Below are positions 1 to 9,707 of a stretch of DNA of 64,000 nt, piece by piece (the first letter of the stretch is position 1; each line of letters opens with the position of its first letter). The notes below the pieces were generated by a model, which saw only the letters and a list, made by a program, of their open reading frames with translations, had not been told where the DNA came from and made no database searches. The translations under genes and the position numbers were made by a program. The stretch is from Thereva unica (lineage: Eukaryota; Arthropoda; Insecta; Diptera; Therevidae): NCBI GenBank assembly GCA_949987705.1, contig OX465281.1, forward strand, positions 161,648,393 to 161,712,392. The letters are read 5' to 3'.

Positions 1-1470
1 CGTGATTATAGGGATGCACTGTCAAAATTTCAGCCCTTCAGCTTCGGAGGTTTGGGTTAACCCCATTTCATTACCTTTGGGGGTGCATTTCGAGTAATCG
101 CCTCTTAGTGGATGTCCACGTCATTATAGGGATGCACTGTCCAAATTTAAACCCTGTAGCTCCAGTAGTTTGGTAACCCCATTTCACCCCTTTAGGGGAC
201 GAATTTCGAAAAATCGCTTCTTAGTAAATGTCCACTTCATTATAAATATGCACTGTCAAAATTTCAGCCTTTTAGCTCCAGCGGTTTGGCTTAACCCCAT
301 TTAACCCCCTCAGGGGATGAATTTCGAAAAATCGTTTCTTAATGGATGTCCAAATTTCAGCCCTATAGCTCAAGCGGTGTGGGTAAACCCCATTTCACCC
401 CCTTAGGGGATGAATTTCGAAAAATCGCTTCTTAGTGGATGTCCACGCCGTTATAGGGATGCACTGTCAAAATTTCAGCCCTATAGCTTTAGCGGTTTGT
501 AAAAACCCCATTTCACACCCTTAGGGGATGAATTTCGAAAAATCGCTTTTTAGTGGATGTCCACGCCATTATAGGGATGCACTGTCAAAATTTCAGCCCT
601 ATAGCTTTAGCGGTTTGTAAAAACCCCATTTCACACCCTTAGGGGATGAATTTCGAAAAATCGCTCTTTAGTGGATGTCCACGTCATTATAGGGATGCAC
701 TGTTAAAATTTCAACCCTATAGCTCCAGCGGTTTGGATAAACCCTATTTCACCCGCTTAAGGGATGAATTTCGAAAAATCGCTTTATAGTGGATGTCCAC
801 TCCATTATAGGGATGCACTGTAAAAACTTCAGCCCTATAGCTTTAGCGGTTTGTAAAAACCCTATTTTACACCCTTAGGGGATGAATTTCGAAAAATCGC
901 TCTTTAGTGGATGTAAACGTCATTATAGGGATGCACTGTCCAAATTTCAGCCCTATAGCTTTAGCGGTTTGTAAAAACCCCATTTCACACCCTTAGGGGA
1001 TGACTTTCGAAAAATCGCTCTTTAGTGGATGTCCACGTCATTATAGGGATGCACTGTTAAAATTTCAACCCTATAGCTCCAGCGGTTTGGATAAACCCTA
1101 TTTCACCCGCTTAAGGGATGAATTTCGAAAAATCGCTTTATAGTGGATGTCCACTCCATTATAGGGATGCACTGTCCAAATTTCAGCCCTATAGCTTTAG
1201 CGATTTGTAAAAATCCTATTTCACACCTTAAGGGGATGAATTTCGAAAAATCGCTCTTTAGTGGATGTCCACGTCATTATAGGGATGCACTGTTAAAATT
1301 TCAACCCTATAGCTCCAGCGGTTTGGATAAACCCTATTTCACCCGCTTAAGGGATGAATTTCGAAAAATCGCTTTATAGTGGATATCCACGTCATTATAG
1401 CGATGCACTGTCAAAATTTCAGCCCTATAGCTCCAGCGGTTTGGATAAACCCTATTTCACCCCAACGGTT
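1..1470. repeat. Tandem array, ~118-bp unit, about 12 copies
   Basis: The motif TTATAGGGATGCACTGT recurs at close to 118-bp spacing (for example near 7, 125, 452, 570 and 688). Units also share TTTCGAAAAATCGCT and CCTATAGCT. One unit near 340-360 is shortened. Sub-variants alternate in the second half (TTTAGCGGTTTGTAAAAACC versus TCCAGCGGTTTGGATAAACC), suggesting dimer-level homogenisation from about 690 onwards. The short open frame inside the array (1143-1379) is a by-product of the repeat. The array lies inside the Helitron ending at 1757. Confidence 0.9.
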
Positions 1471-1685
1471 TAGGTTGTGCGTTGTCTGTCAGTCAGTTAC
1501 TTTTTATACAATAGAAAAAAAAAAGTAAAGAAAAAAAATCCCCTTAAAACTTATTGAACCCCATTTCACTCCCTTAAACCCTTTTTTTCTACATAAAAAG
1601 TAGCCTATGTCCGTCTCCAAAGTGTAAACTATATCTGTAGCAAATTTCATCAAAATCGGTTTAGTGGTTTAGGCGTGAAAGCCTA

Positions 1686-1726
<41 letters not shown>

Positions 1727-1727
1727 G
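1686..1727. repeat. (ACAG)n microsatellite near Helitron 5' end
   Basis: About ten uninterrupted ACAG repeats lie directly inside the Helitron 5' terminus. In many insect Helitron-like elements a short microsatellite sits at this position. Confidence 0.9.
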
Positions 1728-1757
1728 TTACTTTCGCATTTATAATATTAGTAAGGA

Positions 1758-2484
1758 TTTGTTTCTCTGCTTTGAACGTGAAGTGATTTTAGTTATCAAC
1801 GTGGATGAGGAATTTAATTAATTTTCCATCGTTGTTGAGGTGATCAAGTGAATTGTTTATTTTAGCTAACATCGTTGATGAGGGTGATTAATTATATATA
1901 TTTTTTTTGAGTGGATGTTCACATCGAGTGAATCTAGTAAACTTTAACTCAATCTTATAAACTAATCCTTTCTATAATTCTTATTTATTATTTTCTTTAA
2001 TAACTGCAAAGCTCTTAAAAGTTTAAAAGTTCTTCAAATTTAATGACATTGATTCAGTGAATTATATTGATTATTTATATATTTTTATTTTGAATTGTGT
2101 ACCTAAAATATAAAATTGAATTATTAAAATAAAAGTGAATTAAAATTACAAAGTGAACTTTGCACTTTTGTTCCTTTTATCAGTGTGTGCTGTAACTGGA
2201 GGCCAAATGGTGTCAATTAATTTTCACTTGTTTTAAAGCAGTTTTTTTCTTTGAACAAAAAACAATGGGACAACCCACTGCAACCCCAATAAGACGACTC
2301 TAGGCAGAGGGACGAAAAGGGACCCGCAAATAGTGGTCTGATTGGATATCCCTCGAAAATCTATATATAAGAAAATTATGAAGTATAAAACCGAGTTAAC
2401 AAAGAAAAATGTGGGATTAATTGAATTTTATATTATGTCTACATAAACTGCTTATCATGGAAAATTATGCATTTCGATTTATTT
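1758..2484. other. Gene-free AT-rich stretch
   Basis: I see no coding frame, RNA gene or repeat family member that I can support here. The stretch is flanking sequence of the Helitron's 5' end. Confidence 0.5.
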
Positions 2485-2590
2485 GCTAGCTGCTGAAAGT
2501 GACCTGGATAGAGTTCAGCATCGGGTTCCACGACTTGTTGGGAAACATGTGGATTGTGCACATGATTTGGTTAAGCACGTAACTCGTGCG
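2485..2590 (+). pseudogene. LINE fragment (C-terminal part of a jockey/CR1-like RT protein)
   Basis: One plus-strand frame reads AESDLDRVQHRVPRLVGKH, followed by a VDCAHDLVKH-like run. This resembles the DRVQRRALRLVG segment that follows the reverse transcriptase in jockey/CR1/I-type LINEs. Only about 100 bp survives, and the decayed gypsy copy begins immediately downstream. It is a fossil with no start codon or catalytic motif. Confidence 0.45.
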
Positions 2591-2795
2591 GCAAATCCGG
2601 AATTATCAGCACCTCCTTGACCATCACTCTCCCTTCTACTGCAATGGGTATGTCCACTTTCCCTAATACCTTAACTATCCCTTCATCGGCTACATTAATT
2701 ACCTTCCTGGGTGTGTTACTAATCTTCACTTGCATTTTCTCCAACTTCTGCCCACCTGGACCGCCGAGTACAGTTGTTGTTGAACCAAAGTCGAG
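2585..2795 (-). pseudogene. Relic Ty3/gypsy protease segment
   Basis: On the minus strand the frame carries LLDFGSTTTVLGGPG and continues through KVINVAD and KVDIPIAVEGRV. It closely matches the protease region of the intact gypsy element in this window (Pol residues about 85-150, near 54940-55140). The aspartic protease triad D-S-G is changed to D-F-G, so the segment is inactive as well as truncated. It is cut at 2796-2798 by a MITE. The expected Gag and leader should lie to the right (minus strand, upstream), but only leader pieces survive at 4140-4602 and 6085-6390. Confidence 0.8.
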
Positions 2796-2798
2796 TAA

Positions 2799-3163
2799 AG
2801 GCCCCCATACACGGTCAAATTGGATGTACATCGATGGGCGGAAATATGAAAATAATTTAATATTATGTGAACTTTCATAATTTAAATTAAAAATTATGCA
2901 ATACAATGAAAATATAAACTTGCAAAAAAATATATTTTTCGAATTCTGGGTTAATTCATTCAAGTAGTTTGCCAAACTGCAACAAACACAGCGCGACTAG
3001 TTGCCCAAACTCTAGGCCCCGCCCCCATAAAATTAAAAGATTTTGATTTATCCCAACTGCAACCCCAACTGTCAAATCAGTTTGCCAACTGCCCCATACA
3101 CACTGCGATTCAGTGCCAACACAACTCAGTTTGGGCAACCAGTTGGCCTGTGGATGGGCCCCA
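2799..3163. mobile_element. Harbinger-like MITE, 365 bp, TSD TAA
   Basis: Imperfect terminal inverted repeats, AGGCCCCCATACACGG at left and the reverse complement of TGGGGCCCATCCACAG at right, are flanked by TAA on both sides (2796-2798 and 3164-3166). A TWA target duplication and G/C-rich termini fit the PIF/Harbinger group, but no transposase is present, so the assignment is tentative. The element sits inside the gypsy relic's protease region. The open frame within it has no recognisable domain. Confidence 0.6.
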
Positions 3164-3166
3164 TAA

Positions 3167-4139
3167 GGTTTTATTAAAAATAATAGTTAAAGAAAAAACG
3201 TGCAAATGTGCAAAAAGTGCTCAAAATAAGTGTGATAAGATAGCAATTAAAATAATTTGCTACTAATAGGATTTGTTTGCGGGATTTATGTTAGTGATAG
3301 AGGACCGTTTTGTTCTCAGGATATATCTAAACGTATTAATTATGATATATGTTGCAGCTAACTTATTTAATAGGAATATATTAAAAGAGATTTGTGTTTA
3401 AAGTGGATTTTGATAAACAAATTAAAGATTTTTACGATGAAAGTTCTCTTAACAGAACTTTGCAAGACCGAAATGCAGAATTAAGGCAAAACAATAAGCA
3501 TTTTTAAGATTAGGCGCCGACTTATCTGGAGAACCTTGGAGAATTAAAGTACCAAGATGTTGTCTGTTGCTATGTAAGGTATTTTCTTTTTCTGTTATAA
3601 TAAAAACTATTTCTGAGTACAATAATACTTGAAACAGGTGCAGTACTTATTAGAGACAATATCAAGGAAGTAAAACGGATATGAAGTGAACATCGCCAAA
3701 ATGAAAACAAATTTTTTTCTTTTGTTAGTTTTGTATTGTCCTATCTTAAGTCAATTTTTAGTGCGTTTGTTTAAATAAGATTCTTTTTAAGAAATTTTTA
3801 ATTTTAAAATATAATATTGCTGTATGTTTTGAACAAAAAGTTAAGTTGATATATGTTCGAGATTTCATTTAAGAACCAAATAAAATTGTTTTAAGTAAAT
3901 ATTGTTTTAATTAATTTTATTTTGGAGAAAAAAGGGTCAAAATTTACGAAAGCAAAAGGTCAACAATCTGATAAAAAGATGAAAGTAGCAGCAATTTTTC
4001 CGAATTCATTCCCAATAAATGCACATAACCGCACTTCTCACCGAAGTTTGACGGGGAAATTGAAGACCCATGGTTCTTTCAATGTAAGTGTGAGATCTCT
4101 TAGTGCATGGCTTGTAAATGTCGAAGGCTTTGGTGTCGA
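3167..4139. other. Unassigned stretch between gypsy relic pieces
   Basis: The intact gypsy has Gag here, but no Gag homology is visible, so that region was deleted or replaced. A short frame at 3922-4149 is basic and featureless. I support no feature. Confidence 0.4.
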
Positions 4140-4602
4140 GCAATTGTAATAATATCGATAGCAGTAGGTCACTGGATCATAGCTTAAATAACCGAAAAAC
4201 AATTAGAAGCTTGGCTCTCAATTTCCAACCACTCACTTTTTATTTCCTTTAAACTCCTTTCTAAAGAACAATTTCTCTTATACTCGATGGCCATTCATGA
4301 TTCCTAGTGGTGCATCGGATATTTTCTCAAGTCCGAGTAGTACCTACTTCAGTACTTGGTGACACGGGCGCGTGGAAGTGTCCGAAAAATTTAAGTATCG
4401 GGTTGAGTTATGGCCGTAAAATATAGTGAGTAGTGCAAAAAATGGAAATAAGTTCAGTAAGAAAAATAAAAATAAATTAAAATAAATTTATTGGCTGGTG
4501 AAATATTTTAAACTAAAAATTCTGTTTGGTGCTGGAAGAAAAAAAAAACAATTACTTAAGACTCCCGCAATGTCCTGCAAATGAGCCTAATCTTGCACGC
4601 TG
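4140..4602 (-). mobile_element. Relic gypsy leader segment 1
   Basis: The reverse complement matches about 52690-53155 of the intact gypsy element's untranslated leader. Shared stretches include the AATTGCTCGACACC region, the TCAATTTCCAACCACTCA region and TTGAGTTATGGCCGTAAAA. It ends where a foldback element interrupts it at 4603. With 2585-2795 and 6085-6390 it shows an old minus-strand copy of the same family as 49234-63233. Confidence 0.8.
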
Positions 4603-5497
4603 TCGTTCAATCAATCTACGAAAATTCTCCATACAATTGAAGGCAGGAAACAAAAAATATGAGCATATAAAACAATTAATTTGAAGAAAGATGTGTTTTT
4701 CGGAATTTCATTGGCGAACTTAACCTAAAAAAATACGTGAAAGTCAAAAAACCGGGGTTTCGCTAATAAAAAAAGCAGTGCTCGAATCTGAAAAAGTTAA
4801 ATGAGAAAGTTGTAGGTATTAAAATTATCTTTCGATTGATGTATTATGAAAAAAACCCTTAAAAATTTGCAGCAAAAAACCTAACCTGAAAATGCTGTCT
4901 TTTTTGCAGTGGCATTTTTGGTATATAAAATTTAAAAACTCAAATTTTAAATAACTGCTTATGATAGTACAATTCTTAACGAAGAAATAGGGCTTCTGAA
5001 AAATCCTCTACGATATCGGCGAGCTGTAGACGAACGATTTCGCGAAAATACGAAAAATCGGAATTTCACGATTACCTTTAAAAATTTCGCGCCCCAAAAA
5101 ATTGAAAACCTTCAGATAGCCAAAAGCAATATTTTTACCAAGTAAAAAATTTCTAGTTTTCTTTACTAAAAAGTAAAAATTAAATGAAAAACACGCGATT
5201 TTTAAGGTTTTTTTTTTGGGTTTTCTGCATAAATAAGGCCTTAATCAATATTTCATAATAATTTTAACACCTACAATCTTCTCATTTAACTTTTTCGGAT
5301 TCGAGCTCTACCTTTTGTTTTATTAGCGAAAACCCGGTTTTTTGACTTTTGCGAATTAGGTTAAGTTCGTCCATGATATTCCGGGAAAAAACACGCTATC
5401 TTTCTTCAAATTAATTTTTCTATATGCTCATACTTTTTGTTTCCTGCCTTCAATTGTCTGGAATTTACCATTGCGAAATCGTAGATTGATTGGACTA
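4603..5497. mobile_element. Foldback element 'H', ~895 bp, TAGTCCA-type end
   Basis: The arms are inverted repeats of about 260 bp (roughly 4603-4865 and 5235-5497). Both carry the ATCAATCTACGA, CAATTGAAGGCAGGAAAC and AATATGAGCATA blocks. The right end reads ...TTGATTGGACTA, i.e. TAGTCCAATCAA read inward. The left end is degraded to TCGTTCAATCAA. The target duplication is unclear (CTG versus CTT). The element interrupts the gypsy relic leader at a position recognisable from the intact copy. It has no coding capacity. Confidence 0.7.
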
Positions 5498-5507
5498 CTT
5501 GGACTTA

Positions 5508-6084
5508 TAGATCAGTGCCCATAATTTTTGAGAAAAAAAATTCTTAGCAGTATATGGAAGGCGGGAAAATTTTGGGAGAACTGCTACATAAACGAGGAAA
5601 AATTGAGAGCACCGCAGCAGATGACCGGAAAGGAGGTGGGGGAGCCAACAACTAATCGCTTTGGAAAAAATTGGGCTTTTTCGAAACATGAAAATCTACA
5701 TTTTCCTCAAATTTCATTAAAATTGGATCATTTTTGTGAAAGATAAAAATGATAAACGAAAAACTCGGTTTATGACGTTTTTCTCCATATTTTGAGGTTA
5801 TGTCGAAAAATGGTTTGAACAAAAGCTCTAGATTTTTTAATTATCTACAACGTTTACATTTAACGTTTTTCGATAGGAGGTCTACTTTTCTCACAAATCG
5901 TAAAAAAACACGCTTAACCCCCCAAAACCCACATTTTGGCTCCCCCGCCCCCTTTCCGGTCATCTGCTGTGCTTTCAACTTTTCCTTGTTTATGTAGCAT
6001 TTCTCCAAAATTTTCCCGCCTTCCGTATACTGCTAAGAATTTTTCTAGTTTTTGGCTTTTCAAACGCGTATTTGCACTGGTCTA
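5508..6084. mobile_element. Foldback element 'G', 577 bp, TSD TTA
   Basis: The ends are TAGATCAGTGC (left) and TAGACCAGTGC (right, read inward). The subterminal inverted arms share ATTCTTAGCAGTATA, GGAAGGCGGGAAAATTTT and CAGATGACCGGAAAG. TTA flanks both ends (5505-5507 and 6085-6087). The intact gypsy leader has the unoccupied site on its opposite strand (TAA at 52673-52675 within GAGTCTAAGTCC), which confirms both boundaries and the 3-bp duplication. No protein is encoded. Confidence 0.85.
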
Positions 6085-6390
6085 TTAGACTCGGTAAGTA
6101 ACAAAAAAAGACAATTTGCAATTCTCAAACAATTGAGTACCTAGTGAATCACGCGGTTGGGTAGCATGATCTGTGACTGTTGCACAACTTGTTGCCAGGC
6201 TGCGTCGCTCGACCTAATGTTGCTCAGCCTTTCGATGCTGTGCAACTTGATGCTTCACGTTACTCTCGCTCTCCTATCACTCGTTCTCCCTTATATCGCA
6301 CTCAACTGATTAATTGTCCAGCTGTTTGACTGATCCTGACTACCTGATTATGACAAATGGTAATATCAGTAAGCTGAAACTCCTAATAAG
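6085..6390 (-). mobile_element. Relic gypsy leader segment 2
   Basis: The reverse complement of this stretch matches 52380-52675 of the intact gypsy leader: CTCGGTAAGTAA, ACGCGGTTGG, the TGTTGCACAACTTGTTGCCA region, and GTCCAGCTGTTTGACTGATC. It continues the relic directly after foldback G. Homology fades beyond about 6390. Confidence 0.85.
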
Positions 6391-6853
6391 TCCTATAAAC
6401 TTCCTCAACCTAAATCTCAAAAAATGTCAACTATTTCTTCTTAGTCGTCGTTCTCAGTCCCTGACAGAATTCCACCTCATCTACTTAATAGTGCTCCTCT
6501 CCGTATTCTTGAGTGTGTTAATAATCTCGGTATTGTTATTACCCAACAGAAAAAATAGGCCTTCTCGCGTAATGTTGGAAGAGAGGTATTAATAAGTACC
6601 TCCGAAATGTCTCCCTTTGCCATGATTTTAACATTAGCATGTCATTCTAAGAGAGGGCTCCTTCTGACCTCCAAAAAAGTCTAATGCTGTAAACATACTA
6701 AGGGCGAAAATAGTTTCCACAGCGACTGGCAAAAACGAATAGAACACACAGATTTTCTATGAGTATGAAGGCTGCAGCACAATATGCAGACCACTCGACG
6801 ACGAGGTCGCCGAGAGTGGCGACTCAATCAATCCAAGTTATATTTCGTAGCCG
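6391..6853. other. Unassigned flank between gypsy relic and element A
   Basis: A 92-codon frame (6314-6592) spans the relic edge and is low-complexity, leucine- and serine-rich, without a domain I recognise. I support no gene here. Confidence 0.4.
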
Positions 6854-7373
6854 TCGTAGTCCAGTCAAATTAGAGGTTTGACTGGAAGATAATTCGGAAG
6901 TTGCTGAAAATTGGAACAGCCCTTAAAAACATTATTATACATAAGCTGTAGAGACTGCCACGCGATTGGACGACTGCAAACTTTTTTATTCAAGGTCAAA
7001 GGGTCAAAATATCAGTTTTTTGCAAATATATGCTAAACCGTACGTCTTATCAGAAAATTGTGTTTACAACGTTTGTAGATTAGGCGATTATCTACAAAAA
7101 AATATATCATACATTTTCTCGTAGGAATTGCCATTTCTGAGATATTGTCGTTTTAATAAGTTAAAATACTCAAATTCTATCATTCCCGACTTGTAAAGGT
7201 CATCAGAAATTTAATAAATCCTTTGTTGGAGTACGCGGCTAATATTTTCAGGGGTGATTCCTGGATATCTTTGGAGAAAAAAATTGTTCTACAGAGGGCG
7301 GCTATCTCCACTATCCACTAAGATACAGGGTGATTAGGGAAAAAATTTTGTTTTTTCTTTTAATTTTCTGAAA

Positions 7374-7860
7374 TTTGAATAACTCCTAAAGTAATTATCA
7401 TAAAGTAGCCTAATTAGGCTCATCTTTTAGGTAAATGTGTATTCTTTTATTTGGTATAAAGCACAGCAACCTGAGTGACTCCGTTCAAAAAATATATAGC
7501 TCCAACCAATGGTTTGCATCTAGACCTGGCAGATTTCTTCGTTTTTCTCAGAAAATTCGTTACTAACAGAACTTTTTTTTTGCTTTTCTGATGCACCAAA
7601 CTATTACCTACAATATTTCCATACACAATAAGTGTTTATTTTGGGTAGTTTTGTAGGTAGTAGTAGTAGTTTTATCGTGAACAATTAAAAAGTTACTCGT
7701 CTTTCAACTGCGGCATTGTAGCACTGGTTTGAGCCTACATATTTTTTGAATGGAGTCACTCAGGTTGCTGTGCTTTATACCAAATAAAAGAATACACATT
7801 TACCTAAAAGATGAGCCTAATTAGGCTACTTTATGATAATTACTTTAGGAGTTATTCAAA
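7374..7860. mobile_element. Small foldback/inverted-repeat unit, 487 bp
   Basis: Inverted arms of about 120 bp (7374-7495 and 7737-7860) share GAATAACTCCTAAAGTAATT, AGCCTAATTAGGCT and ACAGCAACCTGAGTGACTCC. The termini (TTTGAATAACTCC) are unlike the TAGTCCAG group. I could not define a target duplication. It sits at the left edge of the loop of element A. Confidence 0.6.
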
Positions 7861-8403
7861 TCCCACCAAAAAGACATTAAAAATGTGAATTAGAAGTTCG
7901 TGGGCACGGAAATTATTTATTGGGACAGTTTAAAACACACTTATAACAAAAAGAAGTGATATGGATTAGTCAAGATGAATCGTTAATAGCATGAAATAAA
8001 TAAACACGTGCATTTACGAACGAATTCAAAGGAATTATACAACAATTTTAGAGCATGAATCTTAGCTGTCCTTCGAAATGTAACAAATTTTATTAGAAAC
8101 ACTATAGACTGAGCCACACTGAATTCAGCAAAGATTCATGCTAGGTATACAACGAATGCGCCAGCCAACTTTTTCCCGCTTGATAATACTTTATTGAGTT
8201 TTAAATAAAAATTGGCAGTTGTATAATTCCTTTGAATTCGTTCGTAAATGCACGTGTTTAATTATTTCATGCTATTAACGATTCATCTTGACTAATCCAT
8301 ATCACTTCTTTTTGTTATAAGTGTGTTTTAAACTGTCCCAATAAATAATTTCCGCGCCCACGAACTTCTAATTCACATTTTTAATGTCTTTTTGGTGGGA
8401 TAT
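7861..8403. repeat. Inverted-repeat terminal module of rolling-circle element E1, copy 1
   Basis: A 543-bp palindromic module. Arms of about 180 bp begin TCCCACCAAAAAGACATT and include TTAGAAGTTCGTGGGC, AACACACTTATAACAAAAAG and ACACGTGCATTTACGAACG. The same module occupies the equivalent end of the second, inverted E1 copy (48355-48899), so it was part of the element before the copies separated. It is placed 3' of the USP pseudogene in that gene's direction. Confidence 0.7.
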
Positions 8404-8543
8404 CATTCTTTTTTGTTTTAATACATTCTAAAATAAAAAATAAATAATCTTCTGTATAAAGAAATATTATGTATTTAATTGTTCATTATATTTTTTTATT
8501 TATTTTATAAGTAGGTAATAACAAAATAACAAAATGCAAGAAT

Positions 8544-9625
8544 TCAAATTAATATTATTGCCTTTGTAAAAAAAACATAAGCTTCTTTCGAGTTTCTCGG
8601 CCAAGATTTTTCCTGCACTATGGAATCATTGATCCATAACCAGTTCGATTTTTGTTTCAATATGCTGATGTAATGACCTTGTTCGAGTGTTCCTGTGTGG
8701 AATATAGCACTAATCACTTTATAATTTGAACCTCTTATATGCAATTTTGCAGAAGTGACAGCTTTGATATCGCATTGCTCAATTTTAATAAACTTTTTAT
8801 TTTTCAGTTCGAATAATTTCAGTTGTATTATGAGAACAGGTGCTACCGAAATCATTTCCGATTTACGAATCTTTTGAGTGTACCAACAATTTTTACATTG
8901 ACCACTCAGGGTTTCTCGTTTTCCAAATTCATGATCAATAAGTTGCTGAAGAGTTACAGTATCTCGTTAAGCAATCGTTACTGATAACGAAATCATTATA
9001 TTTGTTTCCACAGTTGCACTTGTAAATATACAGTTTGGATTGAGCCATGTTGTTGTATATCTTACATTATGTTCAACGATTTTTCTAATATTTCCTGTCT
9101 TATTAAATAAATCACTTGACAAACGTCTTGGTGACAATGTGTTCCATATATTTGTGTATTTAAAAAATTCTTAAATGGCCGGACGTCTACATTTTTTTGA
9201 ACTGATAAATAATTTTGCAATGTCTTGTATAACATGTGATTTTCTGGTAATTTTAACAACTACTTTTTTATAGTAGAACAATTAAAAATGCACTGCAGGG
9301 CTGCGTAAGCATAACACGAAGCACCATCCAAATTTGGTAGCCCCCGAACATTTCCAAAATTTACAGCGTCATTAGTAAAAGTACCTTGTATATTCGAAAC
9401 CTCCGAGATTGCATTCCACCTTTTATCAATAACTGGCAGAGACGAAGTTTTTTTACCTTTAATGTTTGGTAAATCTGGACGATATTTTTCTCTTAGCCAA
9501 TTGTATTCAACTATTGCTTCAAGATTTACTTTAACACTAGATGGAACAAAATTGATTAAATGCAAACCGTCCAACAATGTGAGTCTGGACAATGCTACAT
9601 AAACCAGTCCGGGAGCAAACTAAAA
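8544..9625 (-). pseudogene. PIF1-type helicase C-terminus fused to a USP-family deubiquitinase, broken
   Basis: On the minus strand one frame starts with a superfamily-1 helicase motif VI (GLVYVALSRLTLLDGLHL, near 9620-9570) of the PIF1 kind found in Helitrons. Without a break it runs into a peptidase C19 (USP) Cys box, GLPNLDGASCYAYAALQ (near 9340-9290), with the predicted nucleophile Cys present. A single TAG at 9260-9262 then interrupts, and the frame continues with a QDVCQ-like stretch. After more stops or frameshifts a third segment (8855-8544) contains the His box, LEQGHYISIL and WLWINDSIV, ending in AYVFF. The helicase Walker and Rep portions are absent. An intact version would join DNA unwinding to ubiquitin removal. 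A captured host USP is an alternative, but the continuous frame argues for a real fusion ancestor. Confidence 0.65.
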
Positions 9626-9707
9626 GTACTAATGACAATAAACAACATAAACCTTCATTACTGACTCAAATGTTTCAGTTATATCGCTTATTGTGATGTC
9701 CTTATTC

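Larger units (their letters stand above)
1..1757 (-). mobile_element. Helitron, 5' part (runs off the window's left edge)
   Basis: Read on the minus strand, the element begins TCCTTACTAATATTATAAAT just after a host A (the T at 1758). This is a Helitron-type 5' TC end and closely resembles the 5' ends of many insect Helitrons. Next come an ACAG/CTGT microsatellite, a stretch about 'scheduled' hormone-like wording often seen in such elements is not present; instead there is a short AT-rich spacer and then a long tandem array reaching base 1. No Rep/helicase coding is visible, so this part looks non-autonomous. The 3' end (CTRR plus hairpin) lies outside the window. Confidence 0.7.

Noticed and set aside
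1..1470. CRISPR-like or protein-coding tandem array
   Set aside because: Units are contiguous ~118-bp minisatellite repeats with no spacers, in eukaryotic TE context.
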